64,000 bases of DNA from Anaerotruncus colihominis (GCF_010206195.1 NZ_VIQT01000014.1:55903-119902); one strand, 5' to 3'; numbered from the stretch's first letter, positions 7,661 through 17,164 are shown. The notes: a model not told the origin generated them from the sequence alone. Numbers and translations: made by a program.

Positions 7661-8368
7661 ATGAACGCTGATTTTCCACGAGTCCTGACGTTGCTGCGCA
7701 AAGAACGCGGGATCAGCCAAAAGCTCGCCGCGTCCAAGCTTGGGATTTCGCAGGCGCTGCTCTCCCATTATGAAAAAGGAATCCGCGAATGTGGCCTTGA
7801 CTTTTTAATCCGTTGCGCCGATTTTTACGGCGTTTCCTGCGATTATATGCTTGGCCGTTCGCCGGACCGCACCGGCTCCAAACTGACGGTTGAGGATATC
7901 CCGGAGCCTGATTCCGTTGGAAAGGAAAACGTCTTTAAATCGGGCGTGCTCCCTGTGCTCAACAAAAAGCTGATCGCAAACTCGCTGAACATTCTGTTTG
8001 ACCTGCTTGCAAAAAGCGCGTGCAAGCCGCTTGTTCATGAGGTTTCATCGTTTTTGATGCTGGCCGTTTATCGGATGTTCCGCCTTGTGTACAGCGCCAA
8101 CCCGCGCAACCAGAGCGCGCTGTTTACGGTGCCTGAAACCGTGGCTCAGCAATATGCCGACGCAGCTATGCAGATTAGCAGCGCAAACGCCGCCTCCATT
8201 TCCAAGGGCGATCCGGCCGCAGGTATGGAACGCATCGCCAATACCGAGCCGCTCTATGTGACGACTGAGGCGCTTTCCCATGATTATCCGCTGTTTGCTT
8301 CGTCGCTGCTCAACCTGATTCAGAATTCCGAAGCGCGCATCGCCTATCCCGCTCCCGCCAAGAAGTAA
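7661..8368 (+). CDS. XRE-family transcriptional regulator with a C-terminal sensing region
   Basis: 235 residues. An N-terminal Cro/C1 helix-turn-helix covers residues 5-65 (LLRKERGISQKLAASKLGISQALLSHYEKG, then FYGVSCDYMLGR). A 170-residue, mainly helical C-terminal region has no motif I recognise. The start ATG follows GAGGGG. Its promoter contains a 23-base palindrome that it may bind. It is monocistronic and divergent from the phosphatase gene. The regulated genes are unknown. Confidence 0.85.
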   Translation: MNADFPRVLTLLRKERGISQKLAASKLGISQALLSHYEKGIRECGLDFLIRCADFYGVSCDYMLGRSPDRTGSKLTVEDIPEPDSVGKENVFKSGVLPVLNKKLIANSLNILFDLLAKSACKPLVHEVSSFLMLAVYRMFRLVYSANPRNQSALFTVPETVAQQYADAAMQISSANAASISKGDPAAGMERIANTEPLYVTTEALSHDYPLFASSLLNLIQNSEARIAYPAPAKK

Positions 8369-8461
8369 GCGGCCGTTGGAATTTGATGCTGCTGCGCCCT
8401 CCTCTGCCCACGCCATATGGCTTTTCAGGGCAATTGGCTACATCTATGAATATTGTACCAT

Positions 8462-8502
8462 ATATACAGCGCCCGCGCAATCTTTGCGCGGGCGCTGTAT
8501 AT
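8462..8502. terminator. Long perfect hairpin downstream of the XRE gene
   Basis: A 19-bp perfect stem (ATATACAGCGCCCGCGCAA with its complement, loop TCT). The flank is AT-rich but the T run is short, so termination is likely but not certain. Confidence 0.6.
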
Positions 8503-8512
8503 TTACTGGCGC

Positions 8513-8679
8513 CTGGAGTCTGTTTGAAAACCTCTATCGACTGTCTATTTCTAACAAACAGGGCGTTGTTACTTTATGAAAAAGCCTTGACTGGCATCAG
8601 CCAGACTTCGTTTTTCCGCTTGTATCGCCGCCCTCCTTGCGAAATCCCAGCACAATTTTGGTTCTCAAACAGACTCCAG
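8513..8679. repeat. MITE-like element with 19-bp inverted ends (family C, 167 bp)
   Basis: The ends are CTGGAGTCTGTTTGAAAAC and GTTCTCAAACAGACTCCAG, an 18/19 inverted repeat. The core TGTTTGAAAA is shared with the ends of family B at 29041 and 57760, but the interior differs. It has no ORF. With the hairpin at 8462 it accounts for most of the 414-base gap between the XRE gene and the lipoprotein gene. Confidence 0.65.
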
Positions 8680-8782
8680 CGGCGGACGGTTTACGTTGAC
8701 ATCACAGCGTCAATGCTATAAAATTAGAGTGACTTATTTTCCCTGCTGAAAGGGGACAGGGGCTTTGCAAGGAGGGCCGCTT

Positions 8783-10249
8783 ATGCAAAACAAAATAGGG
8801 TTGTTCGCGGTGCTTCTCGCCTGCCTGTGGGTGTTAAGCGGATGTTCCGGTTTCAGCTCGTCAACGGCCGATCTCATGCGCCCCCCGCGCCTGACGCCGG
8901 AGCAGAGCGCCATCAACGAAGCCCTCGCCGCCGCTGTATTGACGCAGACCTACACGCTTAAATATCCCAAAAGCGGCGAATACCGTTCAGCATTTGTTTT
9001 TCATGACATCGATGGTGACGGGGTGGAAGAATCGATCGCTTTTTATGAGCCCGATATCAACGATACGGCGCGCATTGTCCTGCTTGACCGCGAGGGCGGC
9101 GTCTGGAAAGCTTCGTGCGATCTGGCCGGCGCGGGACAGGATGTTGAATTTATTGCGTTCGCCAACCTGACCGCATCCGGTTCAAGCGATATTGTCGTTG
9201 GCTGGAGCGCTTTTGACGGCTCCGACAAGCAGTTGAGTATCTATACCTATGAAGGCGGCGTCCTTGTCAACGGACTCAAGGGCGGCGGCTCCAGCATGGA
9301 ATATGACGCTTATCTGATCGGAGACCTGAGTGGAAACGGGCGGGATGATCTTGTTTTTATTGGCAGCAGTGTAAGCGGCGCGCGCGACGCCTATTGGGTC
9401 AAGATGGTCTGCTTTGACGGCAACGATCTTGTCATCTCAGACCGTATGGCGCTTTCGGATCGCATTGATACGTTCGCCGGCATTACGGCTGGGCGCATCA
9501 GCGCCTCCTCGCCAAAGCGCGGCGTCTTTATCGACGAGGTGCTTTCCAACGGGATGCTTGCAACGGAGGTATTTACAGGCAATCCATCCAACCGGCTTGA
9601 GCCGGTCATCAGCAGCGCGGCCGAAGCGGAAGCCGCCGCGCTGGCCGCGCCGGCGGAAAGCTACGACGGCGATATTTATGAACCGGATTATAAAACGCCG
9701 ACGCTTTTTGAACAGACGTTCCGCGTCAATACGGCTTACAGTGCCGCAAGCTCCGACAATGAAGCTGCCGCGCCGCTGTGCACAGATGTGGATGGCGATC
9801 GCGTTATAGAAATTCCCACAGCGTCTGTCCTGCCTGGCTATGAGAAGGAGGATGAAGCCGAAACGCTCTATCTGATTGAATACAACCATCTTAAGGGCGA
9901 TACGCTTGAGCGGGCCTTTGCGGCGGCGGTCAACCGCAGCGGCGGTTATCGCGTGCGGTTCCCGGATAAATGGATCGGCGCAGTCACAATTGTCAATCAG
10001 GTGGAAAGCAACGAATGGCGTTTTATCGGCTATAATGGCGGTGAGGATCCGCTCAATGATCTTTCCGTCGAGCTGGCGCGTATCCGTGTCGTATCACAGA
10101 AGGATTATCAGGATAAATTTCTTGAAAATTACCGCAAATTCGGCCAGACACGCGGTATGTTCCAATACTACGGTTACGTGCCGCCGGCGGCGTCACGACC
10201 GCTCTCCGTCACGTGGGATGAGCTTCAGGAGATGTTTTCTCTTTTGTGA
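8783..10249 (+). CDS. Secreted lipoprotein with VCBS/FG-GAP-like repeats, linked to a two-component system
   Basis: 488 residues. A lipoprotein signal peptide ends at the lipobox LSGC (Cys near residue 20). Two FG-GAP/VCBS-like calcium-binding motifs are visible, VFHDIDGDGVEESIAFYEPD near residue 75 and CTDVDGDRVIEIP near 340, so a propeller-like extracellular fold is likely. ATG 8783 has AAGGAGG 7 bases upstream. The response regulator and sensor kinase follow at 33-base and 32-base spacing; the three genes look like an operon, and the lipoprotein may feed a surface signal to the kinase. Confidence 0.75.
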   Translation: MQNKIGLFAVLLACLWVLSGCSGFSSSTADLMRPPRLTPEQSAINEALAAAVLTQTYTLKYPKSGEYRSAFVFHDIDGDGVEESIAFYEPDINDTARIVLLDREGGVWKASCDLAGAGQDVEFIAFANLTASGSSDIVVGWSAFDGSDKQLSIYTYEGGVLVNGLKGGGSSMEYDAYLIGDLSGNGRDDLVFIGSSVSGARDAYWVKMVCFDGNDLVISDRMALSDRIDTFAGITAGRISASSPKRGVFIDEVLSNGMLATEVFTGNPSNRLEPVISSAAEAEAAALAAPAESYDGDIYEPDYKTPTLFEQTFRVNTAYSAASSDNEAAAPLCTDVDGDRVIEIPTASVLPGYEKEDEAETLYLIEYNHLKGDTLERAFAAAVNRSGGYRVRFPDKWIGAVTIVNQVESNEWRFIGYNGGEDPLNDLSVELARIRVVSQKDYQDKFLENYRKFGQTRGMFQYYGYVPPAASRPLSVTWDELQEMFSLL

Positions 10250-10282
10250 GGGGTTGAAGCCTTTGAAAGGAATGATTTGATT

Positions 10283-10987
10283 ATGAAACGCATACTGGTC
10301 GTTGAAGATGAGGATGTCATCCGCGATTTTGAGGTCATCAACCTCAAGCGCGCCGGCTATGAGGTGGTCGATGTACCCACCGGCGAGGAAGCAATCCAGG
10401 TTTTTGAACGTAACCCCACGCATTTTGACGTGGCTGTGCTCGATGTTATGATGCCCGGTATGGACGGCTTTGAGGTATGCCGGCGCATCCGTGAAAAAAA
10501 CAGTTCCATCGGTATCATCATGTTGACCGCCAAGAGCCAGGAAATGGATAAGGTCAACGGCCTGATGATCGGGGCGGATGATTACGTTACGAAACCGTTC
10601 TCCCCTTCGGAGCTTGTGGCGCGCGTCGACGCGCTGCACCGCCGTGTCACGGTCGCCGCTGAAAAGGCGCAGGCGCCCGCTCCCAGCGAGCTGAAGTCAG
10701 GTCCGTTTATGCTCAATATGAAAAGCCGGACTGTTTCGAAAAACGGGCGTGTTCTCGAATTGACACAGGTGGAGTACCAGATTCTTGAATACTTCTTTAA
10801 CAATCCCAATACAGCTCTCGGGCGGCAGGATATTCTCAACAAGGTCTGGGGCGAGGGATATTTCGGCGACATCAAAATTGTGGATGTCAATATCCGCCGT
10901 CTGCGCATGAAGCTGGAGGACGCCCCCTCCAAGCCTGAATTTCTTTTGACGGTATGGGGCTTTGGTTACAAATGGGTGCAGAAATAA
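10283..10987 (+). CDS. OmpR/PhoB-family response regulator
   Basis: 234 residues. The receiver domain (1-120) has acidic residues VVEDED, the phosphoacceptor Asp in VAVLDVMMPGMDGFE, Thr in MLTAKS and Lys in YVTKPFSPSEL. The winged-helix DNA-binding domain (about 140-234) ends LTVWGFGYKWVQK, typical of the OmpR class. It is followed by its sensor kinase and preceded by a lipoprotein gene. The annotated start at 10283 has GAAAGGAATG upstream. Confidence 0.93.
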   Translation: MKRILVVEDEDVIRDFEVINLKRAGYEVVDVPTGEEAIQVFERNPTHFDVAVLDVMMPGMDGFEVCRRIREKNSSIGIIMLTAKSQEMDKVNGLMIGADDYVTKPFSPSELVARVDALHRRVTVAAEKAQAPAPSELKSGPFMLNMKSRTVSKNGRVLELTQVEYQILEYFFNNPNTALGRQDILNKVWGEGYFGDIKIVDVNIRRLRMKLEDAPSKPEFLLTVWGFGYKWVQK

Positions 10988-11019
10988 GCTGACGATTTCT
11001 GGCGGAAGGAGGGCCGTGT

Positions 11020-12429
11020 GTGGCCGTCAAAAAAATCACCAAACGCTGGATGGTCAATAACTTCGGCGTGATCCTTGTGATCCTTGTCGCGCTTGAAGTC
11101 GGCTTTTCATTCGGTATCAAGACGTTTTATTACAACAGTGTCGAATCCATGGTGCTCACACAGGTGAACGTCGTCGCCTCACAGCTAGCCGCCTATGCCG
11201 AGGACAGCTCCGCCAACTACTCCGAGCAGGTGCGCGGGCTTGTGGAGGATTTTCAGGCGCGCGACCGCATGGAATTGATGGCCGTGGGCCTTGATAAAAA
11301 GGTGTCGTTTACATCAAGCGGTTTCGAGCCGGGCGGCGACCTTTCCATGCCCGACTTTGATACGGCGCTGCTTTCCCCAGATGGCGTTGGCAAATTCGTC
11401 GGTACGATCGATGGTGAAAAAATCATGGCGATCACAAAGATTTCGCCAAGCGTCGGCGACCAACAGCTTGCCGCCATGCGCTTTGCCGTGTCGCTCGAGC
11501 TGGTCGACCGCCAGATCATCCTGTTCATCCTCGTGATCACGCTCGTCTGTATCGCCATCATCTTTTTTGTCATCTTCTCCGGGTCATATTTCATCGGCTC
11601 TATCGTCAATCCGGTCGGCGAGGTCAGCGTCACGGCGCGCAAGATTGCGCACGGCGACTTTAACGCCCGCCTGACCAAGAAGAACGACGATGAAATCGGC
11701 GAACTGTGCGACACGATCAACTATATGGCTGAGGAGCTGTCCGCCAACGACCGCATGAAAAACGATTTTATCTCCTCCGTCTCCCATGAGCTGCGCACGC
11801 CGCTGACCGCCATCAAGGGCTGGGCCGAAACGCTGGCCGATATGGGCGGCGATGTCGATCCGGAGATGCTTGCCAAGGGGATGCGCGTCATCACAAGCGA
11901 GACGGAGCGCCTGGCCGGCATGGTCGAGGAGCTGCTCGACTTCAGCCGTATCCAGAGCGGCCGCATGAAGCTGGTCAAGGACCGCATGGATGTGATCGCC
12001 GAGTTGTCCGAGGCTGTGCTGATGTTTGAGGAGCGCGCGCGTCACGAGGGCAAACGCCTGATCTACAACGAGCCGGATCAGTTTGCTTCCTTTATGGGCG
12101 ACCGCAACCGGCTGCGTCAGGTCTTTGTCAATATCATCGACAACGCGCTCAAATACTCTGACCGCGGCGATACCGTAACGATCCGGGCGGCCGTGTCTGA
12201 ATCGCAGGTGGATATTTCAGTCGCCGATACGGGTATCGGCATCCGCGAGGAGGATTTGCCCAAGATCAAGGAAAAGTTTTTTAAAGCCAATTCCACGCGG
12301 CGCGGTTCAGGTATCGGGCTTGCGGTCGTTGACGAAATCGTCTCGCTGCATGGCGGTACGCTCGATATCACCTCGAAGGAAAACGTCGGCACGCGTGTCA
12401 CAATTCATCTGCCGCTTGGCAACGGTTGA
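11020..12429 (+). CDS. Membrane-bound sensor histidine kinase
   Basis: 469 residues: TM1 at about 14-36, an extracellular sensor region to about 165, TM2 at about 167-192, then HAMP, a HisKA domain with the phosphoacceptor His256 in SSVSHELRTPLTAIKGW, and a HATPase_c domain (N box NIIDNALKYS, G1 DTGIGI, G2 GSGIGLAVV). It uses a GTG start after GGAAGGAGGG. It is the cognate kinase of the preceding OmpR-type regulator by position. The extracellular domain is not a family I recognise. Confidence 0.93.
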   Translation: MAVKKITKRWMVNNFGVILVILVALEVGFSFGIKTFYYNSVESMVLTQVNVVASQLAAYAEDSSANYSEQVRGLVEDFQARDRMELMAVGLDKKVSFTSSGFEPGGDLSMPDFDTALLSPDGVGKFVGTIDGEKIMAITKISPSVGDQQLAAMRFAVSLELVDRQIILFILVITLVCIAIIFFVIFSGSYFIGSIVNPVGEVSVTARKIAHGDFNARLTKKNDDEIGELCDTINYMAEELSANDRMKNDFISSVSHELRTPLTAIKGWAETLADMGGDVDPEMLAKGMRVITSETERLAGMVEELLDFSRIQSGRMKLVKDRMDVIAELSEAVLMFEERARHEGKRLIYNEPDQFASFMGDRNRLRQVFVNIIDNALKYSDRGDTVTIRAAVSESQVDISVADTGIGIREEDLPKIKEKFFKANSTRRGSGIGLAVVDEIVSLHGGTLDITSKENVGTRVTIHLPLGNG

Positions 12430-12455
12430 TTTGTTCACATTTTACACGTTATAAT
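12426..12455 (+). promoter_or_regulatory. Sigma-A promoter upstream of the DUF1385 gene
   Basis: TTGATT, 18-base spacer, TATAAT. The -10 overlaps the ATG at 12454, so that ATG lies upstream of the transcript and cannot be the start from this promoter. Confidence 0.6.
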
Positions 12456-12504
12456 GGAACGCAGACACAAGGCCCTGCATGACAGGCCGGAAAGGGCTGA
12501 TTAT

Positions 12505-13449
12505 TTGTCGGAAAATTCCTGTAAAAAAGAAATTAAAAAAACCTCGATCGGCGGACAGGCATTGATTGAGGGCGTCATGATGAAGGGGCCGCACACCTCC
12601 GCCATGGCGATCCGCAGGCAGGACGGCTCCATCACCGTCGAAACCTGGGCGACCGGCGGCGGCAAATGGTACTCTAAGGTGCCGATTGTGCGCGGTGTCG
12701 TCAATTTCATCTCTATGCTGTTTCAGGGCTACAAGTGCCTGATGCGTTCGGCGGAGCTGTCCGGGTTCGCCGAGGATGAGGAGCCGTCCAAATTTGACAA
12801 ATGGGTGGACGAGCATCTGGGCAAGGGCGCCGTGTGGATTTTTAATATCCTTGTTACCATTTTCGCCGTATTGATCGCAGTGGGTCTGTTTATGCTCCTT
12901 CCCTCCGCAATCGTCAAATATGTCGGTACTTTAACCGCCGTGTCCGCTGCTGTTTTAACGCTGATTGAAGGCGTGCTTAAAATTGCTATTTTTGTGCTTT
13001 ATCTGTTCGCGGTCACACGCATGTCAGATATCCATCGCGTGTTTGAATATCACGGCGCGGAGCATAAGACGATCGCCTGTTATGAGGCCGGCGACGAGCT
13101 GACCCCGGAAAACGCCAAAAAATACATCCGCTTTCACCCGCGCTGCGGCACCAGTTTTCTGCTGATCGTTCTGGTTGTCTCCATCCTCGTTTTTTCCCTG
13201 CTCACCTGGGACAGCGTATGGATGCGGGTCGGACTTAAGCTGCTGCTCCTGCCGGTCGTCGTCGGCATCTCTTATGAGATCATCCGTTTTGCCGGACGCC
13301 ATGACAATCCGGTTACACGCGTGATTTCCGCTCCGGGCCTGTGGCTCCAGCGTTTGACGACCTTTGAGCCGGATTTAACACAGCTTGAGGTCGCCATCGC
13401 CGCGATGAAGCCCTGTATTCCGGAAAACGAAACCGACGACCTCTACTAA
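12505..13449 (+). CDS. DUF1385 family membrane protein (YqhQ-like)
   Basis: 314 residues with this start. The family opening KKTSIGGQALIEGVMMKGP is clear, followed by four or so membrane segments and the conserved EYHGAEHKTIACYEAG and RFHPRCGTSFL motifs, which look like metal-binding histidines. The function is unknown. A TTG start at 12505 with AAAGGG upstream is preferred over ATG 12454, because the latter sits inside the -10 element. Read in the same direction as prmC with a hairpin between. Confidence 0.85.
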   Translation: MSENSCKKEIKKTSIGGQALIEGVMMKGPHTSAMAIRRQDGSITVETWATGGGKWYSKVPIVRGVVNFISMLFQGYKCLMRSAELSGFAEDEEPSKFDKWVDEHLGKGAVWIFNILVTIFAVLIAVGLFMLLPSAIVKYVGTLTAVSAAVLTLIEGVLKIAIFVLYLFAVTRMSDIHRVFEYHGAEHKTIACYEAGDELTPENAKKYIRFHPRCGTSFLLIVLVVSILVFSLLTWDSVWMRVGLKLLLLPVVVGISYEIIRFAGRHDNPVTRVISAPGLWLQRLTTFEPDLTQLEVAIAAMKPCIPENETDDLY

Positions 13450-13458
13450 ACATGCTAA

Positions 13459-13495
13459 ATGCGCCGCGGACCAGCCGGTCCACGGCGCATTTTAT
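13459..13495 (+). terminator. Hairpin between the DUF1385 gene and prmC
   Basis: AAATGCGCCGCGGACC pairs with GGTCCACGGCGCATTT (one mismatch), loop AGCC, then TTTTA. It probably reduces read-through into prmC, whose ribosome site follows at once. Confidence 0.65.
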
Positions 13496-13513
13496 CAGGA
13501 GGAACATATCCCC

Positions 13514-14356
13514 ATGACATTGCAAATGGCCTATCAAAATGCATACGCCTCCCTCGGACCAGATTTGTCCGAGGATACGGCATTCGATCTTTCCTGCCTG
13601 TTTGAACACATATTCGGCGTCCCGCGCCGCGCGCCCAGCAACGGCGCGCGCGAAGCCGACAGCGCAAAGCTGGCGGCATTCCATGGGCTTGTCGCCCGGT
13701 ACAAGGCGGGCGAGCCGCTGCAATACCTGCTTGGTATGTGGGAATTTTACGGCCTGCCGTTTGAGGTTGGGCCGGGCGTGCTGATCCCACGGCCCGACAC
13801 GGAGACGCTCGTTGAAACGGCGCTCCGTCTTTTGAAGGGAGCGGCCGCGCCGGCTGTCGCCGACCTGTGCGCGGGCAGCGGCTGTGTAGCCGCCGCCATT
13901 GCGCACGCGCGGCCGGACGCGCATGTTTATGCTGTCGAACTTTCCGACGCAGCCTTTATATACCTCGTGCGCAATCTCGCGCGCAACGCGCCGGGCAATA
14001 CCAAGGCGATCCGTGGCGACGTATTCGCGCCGCCGCCCCTGCCGCCGCTCGATCTCATCGTCTCCAACCCGCCGTATATTACGCGCGCAGAAATGGAGAC
14101 ACTCTCCCCACAGGTCCGCCGGGAACCGGAAATGGCCTTGCTCGGCGGAGAGGATGGGCTTGATTTTTACCGTGCGCTGCCGCGCGCCTGTTTACCTCTG
14201 CTCCGTCCCGGCGGATATATCGCCTTTGAAGTTGGCTATACACAGGCGGACGCGGTTGCTGACCTTTTGCGACAGAACGGTTATCAGAGCTGCGCGGCCG
14301 CGCGCGATCTGGCAGGCATCCGCCGCGTCGTCTATGCGCGGCGGCCAGAGGACTGA
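13514..14356 (+). CDS. prmC: Peptide chain release factor N5-glutamine methyltransferase
   Basis: Methylates the GGQ glutamine of release factors RF1/RF2 using SAM. 280 residues, the usual size. It has an N-terminal helical domain with the motif GEPLQYLLG, then the methyltransferase core with PRPDTETLVE, motif I VADLCAGSGCVA and the catalytic NPPYI loop near residue 188. It follows the DUF1385 gene, a common pairing in Firmicutes near prfA, although prfA itself is not in the window. Confidence 0.93.
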   Translation: MTLQMAYQNAYASLGPDLSEDTAFDLSCLFEHIFGVPRRAPSNGAREADSAKLAAFHGLVARYKAGEPLQYLLGMWEFYGLPFEVGPGVLIPRPDTETLVETALRLLKGAAAPAVADLCAGSGCVAAAIAHARPDAHVYAVELSDAAFIYLVRNLARNAPGNTKAIRGDVFAPPPLPPLDLIVSNPPYITRAEMETLSPQVRREPEMALLGGEDGLDFYRALPRACLPLLRPGGYIAFEVGYTQADAVADLLRQNGYQSCAAARDLAGIRRVVYARRPED

Positions 14357-14430
14357 GCCTTTTCAGACATGGGAATAAAACAGGCTGCAAGCATACCGCG
14401 TGAACGCGGCTTTTCGGCCGCGCCCACGCC

Positions 14431-14466
14431 AAAAGCGCCCGGACCCTCTGCGGGTCCGGGCGCTTT
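14431..14466. terminator. Bidirectional terminator between prmC and glgA
   Basis: AAAAGCGCCCGGACCC / GGGTCCGGGCGCTTTC with a 5-base loop, located between the convergent ends of prmC and glgA. Confidence 0.8.
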
Positions 14467-14484
14467 CGCTCCTTATACAGTGTT

Positions 14485-15918
14485 TCAGCCAATCTGGCCA
14501 AGCACACGGCGGTACATATTGATGTAATCATCCGCCGAACGATCCCATGAGAAATCGCTTTTCATCGCCTTTTGAACAGCCTGCGCCCACGCCGGACGGT
14601 TGTAATAAAGTCCGGCCGCGCGATCGATCGCGCCGAGCATATCATGCGCATTATAGGTCTTAAAGGTAAAGCCGTTGCCCGACAAGTCAAGACCCATATC
14701 AGTGATTGAATCCTTAAGCCCGCCCGTCTCCCTGACGATCGGCAGCGTGCCATAACGCAGCGAAACCATCTGCGCAAGCCCGCACGGCTCGCTCTTGGAC
14801 GGCATCAAAAATGCATCCGAGCCAGCATAGATCTTGCGTGCGAGATCGGGGATAAAGCCGATGCGCACCGCTGTCTTTCCCGGATATTTCGCCTGCATCT
14901 CCTGGAAAAAGCTCTCAAAGATGTAATCGCCCGAGCCAAGCGCGACAATCTGAATCTCGCGCTTCATCAGCTCCTCATAGATATACTGGATCAAATCGAT
15001 GCCCTTGTGCGCGACAAAGCGTGTTACGATCCCGATCAGCATCTTGTCCGGGTCCTCCCACAGACCCATATCCTTTTGCAGATGTGTTTTATTGATCGTT
15101 TTTCGTTCAATTGTTTTTGCCGTAAAGTTTGCATAGAGCGCGCGGTCCGTCTCCGGGTTATATCCGTTTGTGTCAATGCCGTTTAAAATTCCGATCAGCT
15201 TGTGCTGGTTGGCGCGCAACAGACGGTCAAGCCCATGTGAGAACCATGGATCGGTGATTTCCCTGGCATATGTCGGGCTGACGGTTGAAACATAGTCACA
15301 GACTTCAATCGCGGCCTTCATCATATTCAAGCATCCATCATATAACATGGTCGGAGCGGCATAGTACGGAAGGCCGAGCACATCGGAGGCGATTTCCATA
15401 CCATATTTCCCCTGATATTGGATGTTATGGATGGTAAAGACCGTCTTAATGCCCTTGTATTTGTCCATGTTGCGGTAGAACAAATTGAGATAAACGGGCG
15501 TCATTGCGGTCTGCCAGTCGTTACAGTGGATGATCTCAGGATCGAAGTCTATATATTGGATCATCTCACAGACAGCCTTGGAGAAAAACGCAAAGCGCTC
15601 CGCGTCGTCATAAAATCCATAGATGCCGCCATCGCGTTTAAAATAGTATTCATTGTCGAGGAAATAATATTTAACGCCGCCATAGCTCGCTTCAAAAACG
15701 CCGCAATACTGGTTGCGCCAGCCGAGCGGCACATAAAAATTACAGACAAATTTCATCTCCTGGCGCAGCTCAGGCTTGATAGCGCTGTACAGCGGGATCA
15801 CAACACGGCATGCGTGCTGCTTGCCACGGATCGCGCGCGGCAGGGACCCCGCCACATCGGCCAGGCCGCCGGTTGCAATAAAGGGCGTCGCCTCGGATGC
15901 AACATACAAGATTCTCAT
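14485..15918 (-). CDS. glgA: Glycogen synthase (ADP-glucose)
   Basis: Transfers glucose from ADP-glucose to the glycogen chain; GT5 family, GT-B fold, 477 residues. The N-terminal domain opens RILYVASEATPFIATGGLADVAGSLP; the C-terminal domain carries GIVTRFVAHKGIDL and the donor-site stretch PSKSEPCGLAQM. In the classical KTGGL loop the lysine is replaced (ATGGL), a variant I recall from other clostridial synthases. It is the last gene of the leftward glgB-glgC-glgD-glgA operon. GGGGGA precedes the ATG. Confidence 0.94.
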   Translation of the reverse strand: MRILYVASEATPFIATGGLADVAGSLPRAIRGKQHACRVVIPLYSAIKPELRQEMKFVCNFYVPLGWRNQYCGVFEASYGGVKYYFLDNEYYFKRDGGIYGFYDDAERFAFFSKAVCEMIQYIDFDPEIIHCNDWQTAMTPVYLNLFYRNMDKYKGIKTVFTIHNIQYQGKYGMEIASDVLGLPYYAAPTMLYDGCLNMMKAAIEVCDYVSTVSPTYAREITDPWFSHGLDRLLRANQHKLIGILNGIDTNGYNPETDRALYANFTAKTIERKTINKTHLQKDMGLWEDPDKMLIGIVTRFVAHKGIDLIQYIYEELMKREIQIVALGSGDYIFESFFQEMQAKYPGKTAVRIGFIPDLARKIYAGSDAFLMPSKSEPCGLAQMVSLRYGTLPIVRETGGLKDSITDMGLDLSGNGFTFKTYNAHDMLGAIDRAAGLYYNRPAWAQAVQKAMKSDFSWDRSADDYINMYRRVLGQIG

Positions 15919-15996
15919 TTCAATATTCCCCCTCTAAAGCGGCTTTTGGCCGTCAAAATTTCACTGGAATGAACATGCGACGACGGCGTGTTTCAT

Positions 15997-16024
15997 TCTC
16001 CCGCACCGCCATGCGGCGCGGGAG
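15997..16024. other. Intercistronic hairpin between glgD and glgA
   Basis: CTCCCGC ... GCGGGAG stem-loop in the 117-base gap, with no T run. It may stabilise or segment the operon mRNA. Confidence 0.4.
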
Positions 16025-16035
16025 AGTCATCCGGC

Positions 16036-17160
16036 TCAAATGGCGCTGCCTTTGCTGATGTAGGTCGGATATGTTTCGTATCCAATCAACACGCGCGAAT
16101 CCTTAATCAGCACGTCCTTGTCGGTAACGACATATTCAAGGTGCGCATTATCGCCGATATAGGTATTCTGCATGATAATGCAGTTCTTGAGCACCGCTCC
16201 CTTGCCAATCTTCGCGCCGCGGAATATGATGCAGTTTTGTACATCGCCATTGATGATACAGCCATCCGCAATCAGAGAATTTCCTACGCGCGCCGACAAG
16301 CCGTATTTAACCGGCACCTGGTCGCGTACCTTTGTGTAAACCGGCCGATCCTTTGGGAACAGCGTCGCGCGCACCTTCGGCTCAAGCAGCTCCATCGAGG
16401 CCGCGAAATACGAACGCATGTTGGAAACGCGCTGGGCATATCCTTCAAACAGATACGCCTTGATATTCAGTTTGCCAAGCGCCGGCTGAATGGCATGGCG
16501 CATGAGCGAATAGTGATCGTATCCTTTTCCCTCGTTGACAAGGCGCTCAAGCAAGGTTTTTTCGATCAGAAGGCCGTTCATGTAGATGGTCTGCGTTCCC
16601 TTGACATCCGGACGCACCATGATATCGGTGACATCCATCGTTTCCTCATCGCAGGTGACAATCGTTGTATCACGCGCTATATCGGGCTGTACATCGGCCC
16701 GGCGGCACATCATGGTGATCTGTGCGCCGGAGCGGATATGCTCATTAATCATATCGCGCAGATCGATATTGGCAACGGTGTCGCAGTCGGCAAGCAGCAC
16801 ATATTTCGCGTTGTTGTGCCGGATAAAGTTGATCGCGCCCTGAAGCGCCTCGAGACGGCCACGATAGATACCGCTGGTCTGGCTGGCGAACGGCGGAATG
16901 ATCACAAGGCCACCCACCTTGCGCGCAAGATCCCAGGCGCGGCCCGCGCCAACATGATCCATCAAAGATTGATAATTGCTCTTTGTGATAATGCCGATAT
17001 CCTGAATATCCGCATTGACCATTGCGGAGAGCACAAAATCGATCAAACGATAGCGGCCGCCAAACGGTACGGAACCGGTGGTGCGGCGTTCCGTCAGCTC
17101 TCCGAGCATATTGTCGTGCATGTTGGAGAAAATGATCCCCATTACCTTATTTGCCCTCAT
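16036..17160 (-). CDS. glgD: Glycogen biosynthesis protein GlgD (ADP-glucose pyrophosphorylase regulatory-type subunit)
   Basis: 374 residues, a nucleotidyltransferase-like domain plus a C-terminal left-handed beta helix (repeats such as NSLIADGCIINGDVQNCIIF). Unlike GlgC it lacks the catalytic GGxGxRL loop (here IIFSNMHDNMLGEL), as in known GlgD proteins, which pair with GlgC and raise its activity. The start at 17160 lies 4 bases after the glgC stop, so translation is probably coupled. The presence of GlgD is a mark of Firmicutes. Confidence 0.93.
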   Translation of the reverse strand: MRANKVMGIIFSNMHDNMLGELTERRTTGSVPFGGRYRLIDFVLSAMVNADIQDIGIITKSNYQSLMDHVGAGRAWDLARKVGGLVIIPPFASQTSGIYRGRLEALQGAINFIRHNNAKYVLLADCDTVANIDLRDMINEHIRSGAQITMMCRRADVQPDIARDTTIVTCDEETMDVTDIMVRPDVKGTQTIYMNGLLIEKTLLERLVNEGKGYDHYSLMRHAIQPALGKLNIKAYLFEGYAQRVSNMRSYFAASMELLEPKVRATLFPKDRPVYTKVRDQVPVKYGLSARVGNSLIADGCIINGDVQNCIIFRGAKIGKGAVLKNCIIMQNTYIGDNAHLEYVVTDKDVLIKDSRVLIGYETYPTYISKGSAI

Positions 17161-17164
17161 GTTG

